Below, in pieces: positions 9,984 through 18,299 of a stretch of 64,000 nucleotides of DNA (positions are counted from its first letter, which is position 1; each line of letters starts with the position of its first letter). The notes under the pieces are model-generated. The model was not told the DNA's origin. It made no database searches and was given only the letters and a program-made list of their open reading frames with translations. Source of the stretch: Pseudoglutamicibacter albus (GTDB lineage Bacteria; Actinomycetota; Actinomycetes; Actinomycetales; Micrococcaceae); NCBI RefSeq assembly GCF_031458175.1, contig NZ_JAVDXX010000001.1:1798001-1862000 (forward strand). Reading direction: 5' to 3'. Position numbers and translations under genes: made by a program.

Positions 9984-10005
9984 GGCAAGTTCGACCAACG
10001 ATTAG
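9962..10005 (+). repeat. 22-bp tandem duplication of the SDR gene 3' end
   Basis: Bases 9962-9983, which end in the SDR stop codon, are followed directly by a second copy at 9984-10005. The copies differ at one base (TCA versus TCG, both Ser). The second copy would encode the same ASSTND-stop ending. Confidence 0.85.
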
Positions 10006-10106
10006 CCCGCGCGCACCCCAGCCACACCCCAGCCACACCCCTGGACGCCGCCTGCCTGGAACGCACCTCGTCTTGTAACCTGGCTCACAAGTAAGTAGCT
10101 ACTCGA

Positions 10107-10154
10107 GCGCCGTTGGGCGCGGAACTTCAACGTTCCGCGCCCAACGGCGCTTTT
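10107..10154 (+). terminator. Strong rho-independent terminator after the SDR gene
   Basis: A perfect 19-bp stem (10107-10125 with 10132-10150) starts GCGCCGTTGGGCGCGGAAC and closes a six-base loop. TTTTGTGT follows. It separates the SDR gene from the iron-uptake operon. Confidence 0.9.
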
Positions 10155-10185
10155 GTGTAAAGGAACACGTACTTGCATCTTGCAG

Positions 10186-10204
10186 ATAGGATCGCCTAAC
10201 CTCA
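10186..10204 (+). promoter_or_regulatory. DtxR/IdeR-type iron box
   Basis: The 19-mer ATAGGATCGCCTAACCTCA matches the DtxR/IdeR consensus TTAGGTTAGSCTAACCTAA at 15 positions, including an intact right half CCTAACCT. It lies 114 bases before the siderophore-binding lipoprotein gene, the expected place for iron-dependent repression of the operon. Confidence 0.72.
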
Positions 10205-10317
10205 TAGGCAGATGATTACGAAACATAAATGTTTGCTAATCAATCGCCTTGTCAAACAGAGCGGTAGCTGGGGCATCCGAGCCACCCTCCACGGAACAGA
10301 TAGAACGAGAGAAACCC

Positions 10318-11265
10318 ATGAAGCGTACCCGCCTCGCAACCCGGCTCACCGCCGTCGTTGCCGCCGCAGCCCTCGCGCTGACCGGTTGCTCCGGCAACGG
10401 AGACAACAACAAGGGCTCGTCGGAGACCATCGAGATCAAGCACGCGCAGGGCACCACCCAGGTCCCTAAGAGCCCGAAGAAAATCTTCAGTTACGACCTC
10501 GCTGCTACTGACACTCTCAAGAGTCTCGGCACCGACGTCGCAGGCGTCGCCAAGTTCGTCTACCCAGAGCAGATGAAGTACCTCGAGGACGACAAGTACA
10601 CCAAGATCGGCGGACCAAAGGAGCCAGACCTCGAGAAGGTTGCCGCTGAAAAGCCAGACCTCATCATCATCTCCGGCCGCACCGCAGACGCCTACAAGGA
10701 CCTCAGTGAGATCGCACCGACCATCGACATGTCGGTTGATGCCGCCAAGCCGCTGGACTCCTTCGAGGAAAACACTCGTTCCCTCGCCAAGATCGTCGAC
10801 AAGGAAAAAGAAGCTGACGAAAAGCTGGGAGAGCTCGAAAAGCGCATTGACGAGGTCAAGGCTCGCGCTGAAAAGTCCGGCCTGACCACCATGACCCTCA
10901 TGGTTTCCGGCGGCAAGCTCACCGCTTACGCTAAGGGCTCCCGCTTCGGAATCATCAACGACATCCTTGGCTTCAAGCCAGCCGCTGACGTGAAGGCATC
11001 TGGCCCTCATGGCGAGTCGGTTTCCTTCGAATTCGTCAAGGACAAGAACCCTGGCGCAATCTTCGCTATCGACCGCGATCAGGCCATCGGTGAGACCTCC
11101 GGCGAGTCCGCAAAGCAGGTTCTCGATAACAAGCTCGTCAACAAGACCGATGCAGCTAAGAACAACAAGATCATCTACCTCGATGCGGCTAACTGGTACC
11201 TGGTCGGCTACGGCCTGACCACGGTTCCGAAGATGATCGACGAAGTTGAAAAGGCACTCGACTAG
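10318..11265 (+). CDS. Siderophore ABC transporter substrate-binding lipoprotein
   Basis: Binds ferric siderophore outside the membrane and delivers it to the FecCD-type permeases encoded next. The N-terminus is a lipoprotein signal with lipobox LTGC. The mature part is a helical-backbone binding protein of the FecB/FatB/CeuE class (KSPKKIFSYDLAATDTLKSLG, KPDLIIISGR). The ATG at 10318 starts the signal peptide; the frame is open from 10249 without a signal. It is the first gene of a four-gene importer operon behind an iron box. The exact siderophore is not predictable. Confidence 0.88.
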   Translation: MKRTRLATRLTAVVAAAALALTGCSGNGDNNKGSSETIEIKHAQGTTQVPKSPKKIFSYDLAATDTLKSLGTDVAGVAKFVYPEQMKYLEDDKYTKIGGPKEPDLEKVAAEKPDLIIISGRTADAYKDLSEIAPTIDMSVDAAKPLDSFEENTRSLAKIVDKEKEADEKLGELEKRIDEVKARAEKSGLTTMTLMVSGGKLTAYAKGSRFGIINDILGFKPAADVKASGPHGESVSFEFVKDKNPGAIFAIDRDQAIGETSGESAKQVLDNKLVNKTDAAKNNKIIYLDAANWYLVGYGLTTVPKMIDEVEKALD

Positions 11266-11278
11266 CCTGTAAAGCTCG

Positions 11279-11311
11279 AAGGGTGGGGCGTCCCCGTGAC
11301 GCCCCACCCTT
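11279..11311 (+). terminator. Hairpin between binding protein and permease genes
   Basis: A 14-bp perfect stem (AAGGGTGGGGCGTC with its complement) closes a five-base loop just after the binding-protein stop. No T-run follows. It may be an attenuator or RNA-stability element that keeps binding-protein mRNA above the permease message, as is common in ABC operons. Confidence 0.55.
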
Positions 11312-11420
11312 ACGCGCCTCACACATTGAGTTGCCGGCTCACCAGTTGGGTCGAAGACTCTACAGGTGAGCGCATCTGGGACATCACTCCAGTGTTGAAC
11401 CACGAATATCGGTGTTAACC

Positions 11421-12569
11421 ATGACTAAAACAACTACAAGCATCCCGCCCCGGGCGAAGCACGAGTCTTCACCGGGGCCTCGCCGTGTCACTTTCGGTCC
11501 AGCTGATCAGTCTCTGGCGACCCGATGGTGGGTCTTATTGCTCGCTCTTTTCGCGGTTCTTGGCCTCGCGGCCCTCTCGCTCTTCGTTGGCGCGTCCTCA
11601 CTGTCTCTATCTGACCTGCTTGCCGGGAAGCAGGAAGCCGAGGAGGTCTTCTGGATCTCGCGCGTCCCCCGCACCGTAGCGGCCCTGCTTGCTGGCGCTG
11701 CGGTAGCGATCTCCGGTCTCATCATGCAGCAGCTGGCACGCAACCGTTTTGTTGAACCGCACATGGTCGGCTCAACCGAATCCGCGATGCTAGGTATCCT
11801 CGCTGTCACGATCTTTGTTCCGGCCATGCCAGTGATCGGCAAAATGGGTGTCGCCACCATCTTCTCTCTGGTCGGCACCGCTCTGTTCCTCGCGATCATC
11901 AACAACCTCCCAACCCGCGCAACGCTGCTGATCCCGTTGGTTGGCATCATGCTCGGCGGCGTGATCTCCGCAGCCGCAACGTTTGTGGCTTACCGCAACG
12001 ACCTCCTCCAGACCTTGAACGCCTGGATGATCGGAGACCTCTCCGGCATCATCCAAGGCCGTTATGAGCTGCTGTGGATCGTCGCGGTCGTCGGCCTCGT
12101 GGGCTATATCGCGGCAGACCGTTTCACCGCCGCGGGCCTTGGTAGCGACTTCTGCACCTCGATCGGCATGAACTACAAGGTCACAGTCCGCCTCGGTATG
12201 GCGGTCGTCGCGCTCATCTCCGCGGTGAGCGTCACCACCGTAGGCGCACTCCCCTTCCTGGGGCTTGTGGTCCCGAACATCGTCTCCGCCATCGTGGGCG
12301 ACCACCTGCGCCGTGCAGTCCCCTGGACCGCGCTCTTGGGCGCCGGCATGGTGCTGGCCTGCGACATCGCCGGCCGGCTCATCCGCATCCCGTACGAAAT
12401 CCCGGTGGGCATGATCATGTCCGTATTGGGTTCCATCGTGTTCCTCAGCATGATCATCCACCAGCGCTACCAGAACGTCCCGCCGTCCTCGAAGAAGCGC
12501 GCCCGCCAGGCCGCTAAGAAAGCCCTGGCGATGCGCAAGCGCGCCGAACAGGAGGCTGCAGGTGCCTAA
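11421..12569 (+). CDS. Siderophore ABC transporter permease (FecCD family), subunit 1
   Basis: An integral membrane subunit with about nine to ten helices. FecCD hallmarks include SRVPRTVAALLAGAAVAISGLIMQ near the N-terminus, GALPFLGLVVPNI, and GRLIRIPYEIPVGMIMSVLG before the last helix. The C-terminus is a basic tail (KKRARQAAKKALAMRKRAEQ). The ATG at 11421 is preferred over the GTG at 11412; neither has a strong ribosome site. The stop overlaps the next gene by eight bases, indicating translational coupling. Confidence 0.87.
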   Translation: MTKTTTSIPPRAKHESSPGPRRVTFGPADQSLATRWWVLLLALFAVLGLAALSLFVGASSLSLSDLLAGKQEAEEVFWISRVPRTVAALLAGAAVAISGLIMQQLARNRFVEPHMVGSTESAMLGILAVTIFVPAMPVIGKMGVATIFSLVGTALFLAIINNLPTRATLLIPLVGIMLGGVISAAATFVAYRNDLLQTLNAWMIGDLSGIIQGRYELLWIVAVVGLVGYIAADRFTAAGLGSDFCTSIGMNYKVTVRLGMAVVALISAVSVTTVGALPFLGLVVPNIVSAIVGDHLRRAVPWTALLGAGMVLACDIAGRLIRIPYEIPVGMIMSVLGSIVFLSMIIHQRYQNVPPSSKKRARQAAKKALAMRKRAEQEAAGA

Positions 12570-13656
12570 TCAACACACAGCAACTCATGACAACGCAGCA
12601 GCTCATGACAAAACAGCGGCTACGCAACAGCTGGCCTCTGCTTCGAGCGCCACGACCCTGGATGAACTGATTGCCGAAGGTATCAAAGCTGAACGGCGCG
12701 ACGCGCGGCGCGGCTGGATCTGGATCGCCGCACTGAGCGCCGGACTGCTGATTGCAGTTGCGGTGTTCCTCACGTGGGATCTGATGGGTGCGCTCGAATT
12801 CGCGCTGAAGCTGCGCGGAACCCGTGTGGGCGCGATGCTCGTATGTGCTGTCGCTATCGCGGTTTCCACCGTCGCGTTCCAGACCGTCACCGCCAACAGG
12901 ATCCTGACCCCATCCATCATGGGTATGGATGCGCTCTATATCCTGCTGCAGACCACCGCGGTATTCGTTCTGGGTGGTACCGCATGGATGACCGCTTCCC
13001 CACTGCTGCGTTTCGGCATCGAGTTGGGGCTCATGGTCCTGTTCGCTGTGTTGCTCTACCGGTGGATGTTCACTGGGCGTACCGCCAACCTGCACCTCAT
13101 GCTGCTGGTGGGTATCGTGTTGGGGACCCTGTTCCGCGGCATCTCGGCTCTCCTGCAGAAACTGCTGGATCCAAGCGAGTTCACGCAGCTTCAGGACCTG
13201 TTCTTCGCGTCCTTCAACCGTGTTGACCCTAACCTTCTGACTGCCGCGGCGATCGTGGTGGGGGTCGCGGTGTTCTTCGCGTGGCGTATGCGCCACACAC
13301 TGGATGCGATGGCGCTGGGCCGCGACATGGCAACCAGCTTAGGCATCAACCACCAACGGGTCACCACCATCGTGCTGATCTTGTCTGCCGTGATGGTTGC
13401 AACCTGTACCGCGCTGGTTGGGCCGATCACGTTCTTCGGCCTGCTCGTGGTCTCGCTCGCCTACCAAGCGCTACCGGGCGCGGGCCACGGGACCCTGTTC
13501 ATTGTGTCCTCGCTGATCGGTGCGTTCGCTTTGGTTGTGGGTCAGTTCATTGTTGAGCGGCTCGCGGGTCATTCGACCACGCTGTCTGTTGTGATTGAGT
13601 TTGCCGGTGGCATTGTGTTCATCGCGCTGTTGCTGAAGGGATCGTTGAAGTCATGA
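12562..13656 (+). CDS. Siderophore ABC transporter permease (FecCD family), subunit 2
   Basis: The second FecCD-type permease, which pairs with the preceding one to form the transport channel. It has multiple hydrophobic helices, and family motifs include GTRVGAMLVCAVAIAVSTVAFQ and LVGPITFFGLLVVSLAYQ. The long hydrophilic N-terminus (about 50 residues) is Thr/Ala-rich. GTG at 12562 follows GGAGG and lies inside the end of the previous gene. Its stop overlaps the ATPase start (ATGA). Confidence 0.87.
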   Translation: MPNQHTATHDNAAAHDKTAATQQLASASSATTLDELIAEGIKAERRDARRGWIWIAALSAGLLIAVAVFLTWDLMGALEFALKLRGTRVGAMLVCAVAIAVSTVAFQTVTANRILTPSIMGMDALYILLQTTAVFVLGGTAWMTASPLLRFGIELGLMVLFAVLLYRWMFTGRTANLHLMLLVGIVLGTLFRGISALLQKLLDPSEFTQLQDLFFASFNRVDPNLLTAAAIVVGVAVFFAWRMRHTLDAMALGRDMATSLGINHQRVTTIVLILSAVMVATCTALVGPITFFGLLVVSLAYQALPGAGHGTLFIVSSLIGAFALVVGQFIVERLAGHSTTLSVVIEFAGGIVFIALLLKGSLKS

Positions 13657-14411
13657 TTGAAATCAATAAGGTTTCCAAGCAGTATGGCGCCACCACAGTG
13701 GTCGATGAGGTCACCACAGTGATCCCGGCTGGCGGGCTCACGAGCATCATCGGCCCTAACGGCGCCGGTAAGTCCACGCTGCTTTCGATGGTGTCCCGCC
13801 TGATCCCGATGGAGGAGGGCAGCGTCAAAGTCGATGGCTTGGATGTGTCCACGACGCCGTCGAAAACGTTGGCGAAGAAGCTCGCTATTTTGCGGCAGGA
13901 CAACCACGTTTCGCTCCGGTTGCGTGTGCGCGACCTCGTGGGTTTCGGTCGCTTCCCGCATAACGGCGGCCAGGCCACGCGTGAGGACCGCGCGATCATC
14001 GCTCAAGCGATGCAGGAAATGGACATCACACCGCTAGCGTTCAAATACCTCGACGAGCTATCAGGCGGCCAGCGTCAGCGCGCGTTCATCGCAATGGTTT
14101 TGGCGCAAGACACCGACTACATCCTGTTGGATGAGCCGCTGAACAACCTGGATATGCGGCATTCGGTCGAGATGATGAAGCTGATGCGCCGCCTTGTTGA
14201 TGAGCAAGGTAAGACGGTGGTTGTGGTGATGCACGACATCAACTTCGCCTCCGTGTATTCGGACACGATCGTGGCAATGCGCGATGGCCGCTTGGTTCAG
14301 CAGAGCAGCCCGGAAGAACTCATGACCACCGAACGGCTCGCTGAGGTGTACCAGATGCAGATCCCGATCCACGAGATCGACGGTAAACGCATCGGCGTCT
14401 ACTACGGCTAG
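13653..14411 (+). CDS. Siderophore ABC transporter ATP-binding protein
   Basis: The FecE/FepC-type ATPase powering siderophore import. It has Walker A GPNGAGKST, signature LSGGQRQRAF, Walker B YILLDEPLNNLD and the H-loop VMHDINFA. Its length (252 aa) is normal. It is translationally coupled to the second permease by a four-base overlap and ends the operon. Confidence 0.9.
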   Translation: MIEINKVSKQYGATTVVDEVTTVIPAGGLTSIIGPNGAGKSTLLSMVSRLIPMEEGSVKVDGLDVSTTPSKTLAKKLAILRQDNHVSLRLRVRDLVGFGRFPHNGGQATREDRAIIAQAMQEMDITPLAFKYLDELSGGQRQRAFIAMVLAQDTDYILLDEPLNNLDMRHSVEMMKLMRRLVDEQGKTVVVVMHDINFASVYSDTIVAMRDGRLVQQSSPEELMTTERLAEVYQMQIPIHEIDGKRIGVYYG

Positions 14412-14426
14412 GTTGCTTTTGGGCTA

Positions 14427-14464
14427 GCTCCGGTTCCGCCGGTGAGCTCCGGTTCCGCCGGTGA
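14427..14464. repeat. 19-bp perfect tandem duplication between convergent genes
   Basis: GCTCCGGTTCCGCCGGTGA occurs twice in direct succession (14427-14445 and 14446-14464) in the short gap between the ATPase and mscS stops. Each unit contains the small inverted repeat CCGG...CCGG, so the pair could fold as a transcript end. Confidence 0.8.
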
Positions 14465-14471
14465 GCTTTGG

Positions 14472-15749
14472 CTACGCTGGCTCAGGCTGGCGGCTGGGCA
14501 CAACTTTCGGGAGGGCGTCCGGGTATTTCTGCATGACTTCGTCTACGAGGTGTTCGCGGATGTAGTTTTTCAGATCCCAGAGGTCGCCCGGGTTGCGGGC
14601 GCTCACCACGACGGTGAGTTGCATGTTGCCACCGGCCGCGTTGGTCACGACGGTCTCGCTGAAGCGGCCGTCCCACAGCTCGGTTGCATCCAGTAGCTGT
14701 TCAACGCGTTTACGCAGTGCCGCAACGGGTGCATCCCACGAGAGGTCCAGGACCACCGAGCCCTTGATTTCTTCCCCGCCTCGCGACCAGTTTTCAAACG
14801 GCGTGGTGGTGAAGTAGGTAGACGGCAGAATCATTTTGCGGCCGTCCACGAGCTTGACCACAACGTATGTCAGCGTGATCTCTTTGACGTTGCCGCGTTG
14901 GCCTTCCACCACCACGATGTCTTCAACACGGATCGCGTCCGAGAACGCGAGCTGCAAGCCAGCGAACACGTTGGTCAGCACTCCCTGAACCGCGAGGCCT
15001 GCAACCACGGAGATCAAACCGGCGGACGCGAGCACGGTTGCGCCCATCGCGCGCACGCTCGGGATCATGAGCAGCACCGCACCCACGCCGAGCACAAGCA
15101 CGATCGCGGTCACGAGCCGCCGCATCAACGTCATCTGGGTACGCAGCTTGGCTACCTGCCGCGGGTCCCCGGATTCCTCATAGTGCACAATCACGGAGAT
15201 TTCGACCACCGAAAGCACCGTGACCGCAAGCCACGTGATCGAAGCGACGGCCGCGACTTTGAGGATCACAGCCAACGGGATCGATATTTCTTCATCCCGG
15301 AACACCCCCGGGGTCCCGAACATGAGTCCCACCGAAAGCAGGAGGCAGAACACAGGGATTTGGAGGCGGCCTAGCTGCTCCTTGACCCGCGGGCGCTTAC
15401 GCAGAATCCGCGCGAAGATGAACCACACGAGCCATGTGATGACTAACGATGCGACGATCGGAATGCCGAACGCGAGCCACGGCCGCACCACATTCGGTGC
15501 GCTCTCGACGATCGGCTCGAGCCCGGGAAGCGTCGGCTTGTCCGGATCAGGCTCCAGGAAGCCGCTCGGGCTTGAGCTTGGATCCTTGCTGGGGTCTGTT
15601 GAGGACGGGTCGCTTGAGGGCTTCCCAAATTCCGATGCGCCAGGTTCCTCAGACGGTTTTGGAGATTCCGATTCACCGGGGCTCTGACCATCGCTGGGGC
15701 TCGCTTTTTCTGCAGGCAAGGCCGTCAACAAGGTTGCTAGGAATCTCAT
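14472..15749 (-). CDS. mscS: Small-conductance mechanosensitive channel (MscS family)
   Basis: A membrane channel that opens on hypo-osmotic stress. After a long Ser/Pro/Asp/Glu-rich N-terminal stretch (about residues 15-75) come several helices and the MscS pore and beta domain: GLISVVAGLAVQGVLTNVFAG, then IRVEDIVVVEGQRGNVKEIT and GRKMILPSTYF. At 425 aa it is longer than E. coli MscS because of the acidic N-terminal extension. The ATG at 15749 begins a hydrophobic segment that may act as signal or first helix. Confidence 0.87.
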   Translation of the reverse strand: MRFLATLLTALPAEKASPSDGQSPGESESPKPSEEPGASEFGKPSSDPSSTDPSKDPSSSPSGFLEPDPDKPTLPGLEPIVESAPNVVRPWLAFGIPIVASLVITWLVWFIFARILRKRPRVKEQLGRLQIPVFCLLLSVGLMFGTPGVFRDEEISIPLAVILKVAAVASITWLAVTVLSVVEISVIVHYEESGDPRQVAKLRTQMTLMRRLVTAIVLVLGVGAVLLMIPSVRAMGATVLASAGLISVVAGLAVQGVLTNVFAGLQLAFSDAIRVEDIVVVEGQRGNVKEITLTYVVVKLVDGRKMILPSTYFTTTPFENWSRGGEEIKGSVVLDLSWDAPVAALRKRVEQLLDATELWDGRFSETVVTNAAGGNMQLTVVVSARNPGDLWDLKNYIREHLVDEVMQKYPDALPKVVPSRQPEPA

Positions 15750-15810
15750 AACTGTCAGCGTTTCACAAGTTTCTGATGGATTCCTTGAAGCACAAGGGCA
15801 TTGCGCGAGA

Positions 15811-15885
15811 GCGTGTGAGGCACTGCGTCATGAGGCACGGCGTTGTGAGGCAGGGCGTCATGAGGCGCTGCGTCATAAGGCAGAG
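15811..15885. repeat. Five imperfect 15-bp tandem units
   Basis: Units of the type GCGTCATGAGGCACG repeat about five times with small changes (GCGTGTGAGGCACT, GCGTCATGAGGCACG, GCGTTGTGAGGCAGG and so on). They lie in the noncoding gap between mscS and the acyl-CoA dehydrogenase gene. A 60-codon frame across them looks like a by-product of the repeat. Confidence 0.7.
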
Positions 15886-16044
15886 CGGGGTGGAGTGCGC
15901 CGGCGGCAGGCCTAGCCCTAGTCAGATGAACGCGCGAACGTTAGGCTGGTCACATTAGGTTACTTGGGGGTAACTGCCGGCCGTGCGGCATAGCCGCTGC
16001 TGTTGCCGTTGCCCTCCGCTCACGTCTTCGTTTCAGGAGTTCTC

Positions 16045-17352
16045 ATGACTGACGCTTCCACTTCCCCACCGCAGCCAACATCGTCGCAGCCAGCACCGCA
16101 GCCGTCCGCATCGCGCCCTGCTTCGCTCACGGAGCCGGATTACGATCTGTACGCGGCCGGCCCTGACGCGCCGAACGCTGATCCGGCGGGGGTTTTCAAA
16201 GATTTACCTGAGAGTGCGCGTGCCGTGCGGGAGCGGGCGCGCGCTTTCGCGCTCGAGAAGGTCGCGCCGGTGATCGATGACTACTGGCACCGCGGCGAGT
16301 ATCCGGCGCATCTGACCAAGGAACTCGGCGAGGCTGATCTGCTGCGCGACGGCATCGCGGTGGATGGCCGTGAAGGCTGGAGCCGGCTTGAGGCCGCGAT
16401 GGTCGGCATGGAGCTGGGCCGCGTAGACCTCTCGGTGTCCACCATCGTGGGCGTCCAGGGTGGCTTGGCTCTGCGTTCGATCGACCTGTGCGGCTCCGAG
16501 GAACAGAAGCAGAAGTGGGGCCCGGCACTTGCCGAAGGCAGTGTTGCTGGCGCGTTCGCCCTGACAGAGCCAACCCACGGCTCGGATTCGATCGGCCTGG
16601 AGACCATGGCTACTAAGGTCGATGGCGGGTGGCGCATCACTGGCGCCAAGAAGTGGATCGGTAATGGGGCGATCGGCCCGGAGTTCGGTGCGCCAGCCAT
16701 TTCGGTCGTGTGGGCTCGTGATACCGATGACGGCCAGGTCAAAGGCTTCATTGTTCCGCAGGACTCGGAAGGCTACAGCGCGTTCCATTTGAAGGAAAAA
16801 ATCGCTCTGCGTTGCTTGTGGCAGGCCGAAATTGATCTGCAGGATGTGTTCGTTCCGGAGGAGAACGTGCTGCCGGGCGCGCAGTCCTTCAAGAACACGG
16901 CGCAGGTTTTGTTCGCTACCCGCCTCGGTGTTGCGTGGGCCGCCGTGGGTGCGGCGATGGGCGCCTACGAGGTCGCCGCGCAGTACGCGAGCAAGCGCAT
17001 GCAGTTCGGCCGCCCGCTGGCTCATTCCCAGATTGTGAACGAGCGTTTGGCGCGCATGCAGTCCACGCTCGTTCAGGCGCAGCTTTTGGCTCTGCACTGC
17101 ACCGAGTTGGAGGACCGCGGTGAGCTCTCCGGCGAGCTCGCATCGCTGGCTAAGTTCACGTCCACGCGTGCGGCCCGTTCGATTGCCGCCGATGCTCGTG
17201 ACCTTTTGGGTGGCAACGGCATCCTGATCAAGAACCGGGTGGCACGCCACTTCGCTGACATCGAGGCGCTGCACACCTATGAAGGCACCGAAACTGTGCA
17301 GGCGTTGCTGATCGGGCGCGGCGTGACCGGCAAGTCCACTTTCACCGGCTAG
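16045..17352 (+). CDS. Acyl-CoA dehydrogenase (glutaryl-CoA dehydrogenase-like)
   Basis: An FAD enzyme introducing a trans double bond into an acyl-CoA. The three-domain ACAD fold is visible: the N-terminal helical domain, FALTEPTHGSDS and ITGAKKWIGNG in the middle domain, and MQFGRPLAHSQ and DLLGGNGILIK at the C-terminus. The candidate catalytic Glu lies in LHTYEGTE, the position used by glutaryl-CoA dehydrogenase-like members. The ATG at 16045 follows a CAGGAG ribosome site; an in-frame TTG at 16003 is less likely. Upstream, GTTAC and GTAAC at 15959-15974 form a possible operator with a six-base spacer. Confidence 0.87.
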   Translation: MTDASTSPPQPTSSQPAPQPSASRPASLTEPDYDLYAAGPDAPNADPAGVFKDLPESARAVRERARAFALEKVAPVIDDYWHRGEYPAHLTKELGEADLLRDGIAVDGREGWSRLEAAMVGMELGRVDLSVSTIVGVQGGLALRSIDLCGSEEQKQKWGPALAEGSVAGAFALTEPTHGSDSIGLETMATKVDGGWRITGAKKWIGNGAIGPEFGAPAISVVWARDTDDGQVKGFIVPQDSEGYSAFHLKEKIALRCLWQAEIDLQDVFVPEENVLPGAQSFKNTAQVLFATRLGVAWAAVGAAMGAYEVAAQYASKRMQFGRPLAHSQIVNERLARMQSTLVQAQLLALHCTELEDRGELSGELASLAKFTSTRAARSIAADARDLLGGNGILIKNRVARHFADIEALHTYEGTETVQALLIGRGVTGKSTFTG

Positions 17353-17366
17353 TTGCTCCGGGGCAA

Positions 17367-17421
17367 CGTGGGGCGCCGGGCATCGCGGGATGCCGGGCAT
17401 CGTGGGGCGCCGGGCATCGCG
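17367..17421. repeat. Direct repeat of a 21-bp unit after the acyl-CoA dehydrogenase gene
   Basis: The same 21-base unit starting CGTGGGGCGCCGGGCATCG occurs at 17367-17387 and 17401-17421, with a partial third copy (GGGATGCCGGGCATCG) between them. The stretch lies between convergent genes. It may help terminate transcription, but no clear stem plus T-run is present. Confidence 0.65.
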
Positions 17422-17450
17422 CAGGCTAGCCCCGCCTGTATCAACCCGGG

Positions 17451-18242
17451 CTAACTCAGCCCAGGGTAGTTCTTATCTAGGAACGGTTTGATGACGGCGA
17501 GGTTGTCTTGCGCATAGAACAAGGTTCCCGCGTGGTTGCGTCCAGGCAGTGGATGGAACGTGCAATTCTGAGCGAGCTGTGCTTCATCTTGTGAGTCTGC
17601 GTAACGGCGCGGGTCCTTGTCTCCGGCCATCGTGAGCACGGGTGCGCTGACCTGGGCGATGAGCGTGTCCGGGATGGTTTTCTCTGCTGTTTCCATCTCG
17701 GTGAACATCGCGTAGAGCGCGAGCGGGTCGTTAGCTTTGAACGCGAGCGCGGTGGCGTGGTCTAGTCCTGGCCCGAAGCCCGCGACGAACGCGTCGATGT
17801 CTCCGGCACGCAAGGTTTCGAGGTAGCCGGGGAAGAAGATGTTTTGGACTTCACCGGTCTGCTTCCGGTGGCTTCCCCCGAGCGCAACGAAGGTCGTGAA
17901 TCGGGTTGGTGCGGTGGTCATGAGCTGCCAGCCGGTGCGCGCCCCGAGCGAGTAACCGACCAGGCCCGCGGTAGCGATCTGTTCAGCATCCATCACGGCG
18001 AGCACGTCTTCAGCCATGCGCTCCATCGCATAGGCCTGCGGTTCGTGGGGTTTATCTGACTTGCCGTGGCCGCGCGCGTCGATGCGGATGTGGGTGTAGC
18101 CCGGCAGCCCCTTGAGGTAGCCCAGCCCACGCCAAATGACCCGCGATAAAGCTGATCCGTGCAGGAAGATCAGGACGGGCCCATCGCCGGTCACCTCGTA
18201 GTAGATCCGGGTTCCGTCCGTGGGGTTGATTGCATAGCTCAC
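17451..18242 (-). CDS. Alpha/beta-fold hydrolase
   Basis: A 263-aa hydrolase with the nucleophile elbow GYSLGA (S98), oxyanion region FLHGSALS, acid region MAGDKDPRR and catalytic His in GRNHAG. This resembles the esterase and haloperoxidase-like class. No signal peptide is seen. It is convergent with the acyl-CoA dehydrogenase gene and divergent from the AI-2E-type transporter gene. The substrate is unknown. Confidence 0.82.
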   Translation of the reverse strand: MSYAINPTDGTRIYYEVTGDGPVLIFLHGSALSRVIWRGLGYLKGLPGYTHIRIDARGHGKSDKPHEPQAYAMERMAEDVLAVMDAEQIATAGLVGYSLGARTGWQLMTTAPTRFTTFVALGGSHRKQTGEVQNIFFPGYLETLRAGDIDAFVAGFGPGLDHATALAFKANDPLALYAMFTEMETAEKTIPDTLIAQVSAPVLTMAGDKDPRRYADSQDEAQLAQNCTFHPLPGRNHAGTLFYAQDNLAVIKPFLDKNYPGLS

Positions 18243-18299
18243 GAGTGTGGATTCTAGCTAACGGCCTGTTTCGGTGCGCACCGTGCCAAGATAGAAAGC

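Noticed and set aside
10252-11403. 383-codon minus-strand frame opposite the siderophore-binding protein
   Set aside because: Shadow of the binding-protein gene, crossing the operon promoter and hairpin.
15776-15958. 60-codon frame over the 15-bp repeats
   Set aside because: Its repetitive Arg/His/Val pattern follows from the tandem DNA repeat; no start signal.
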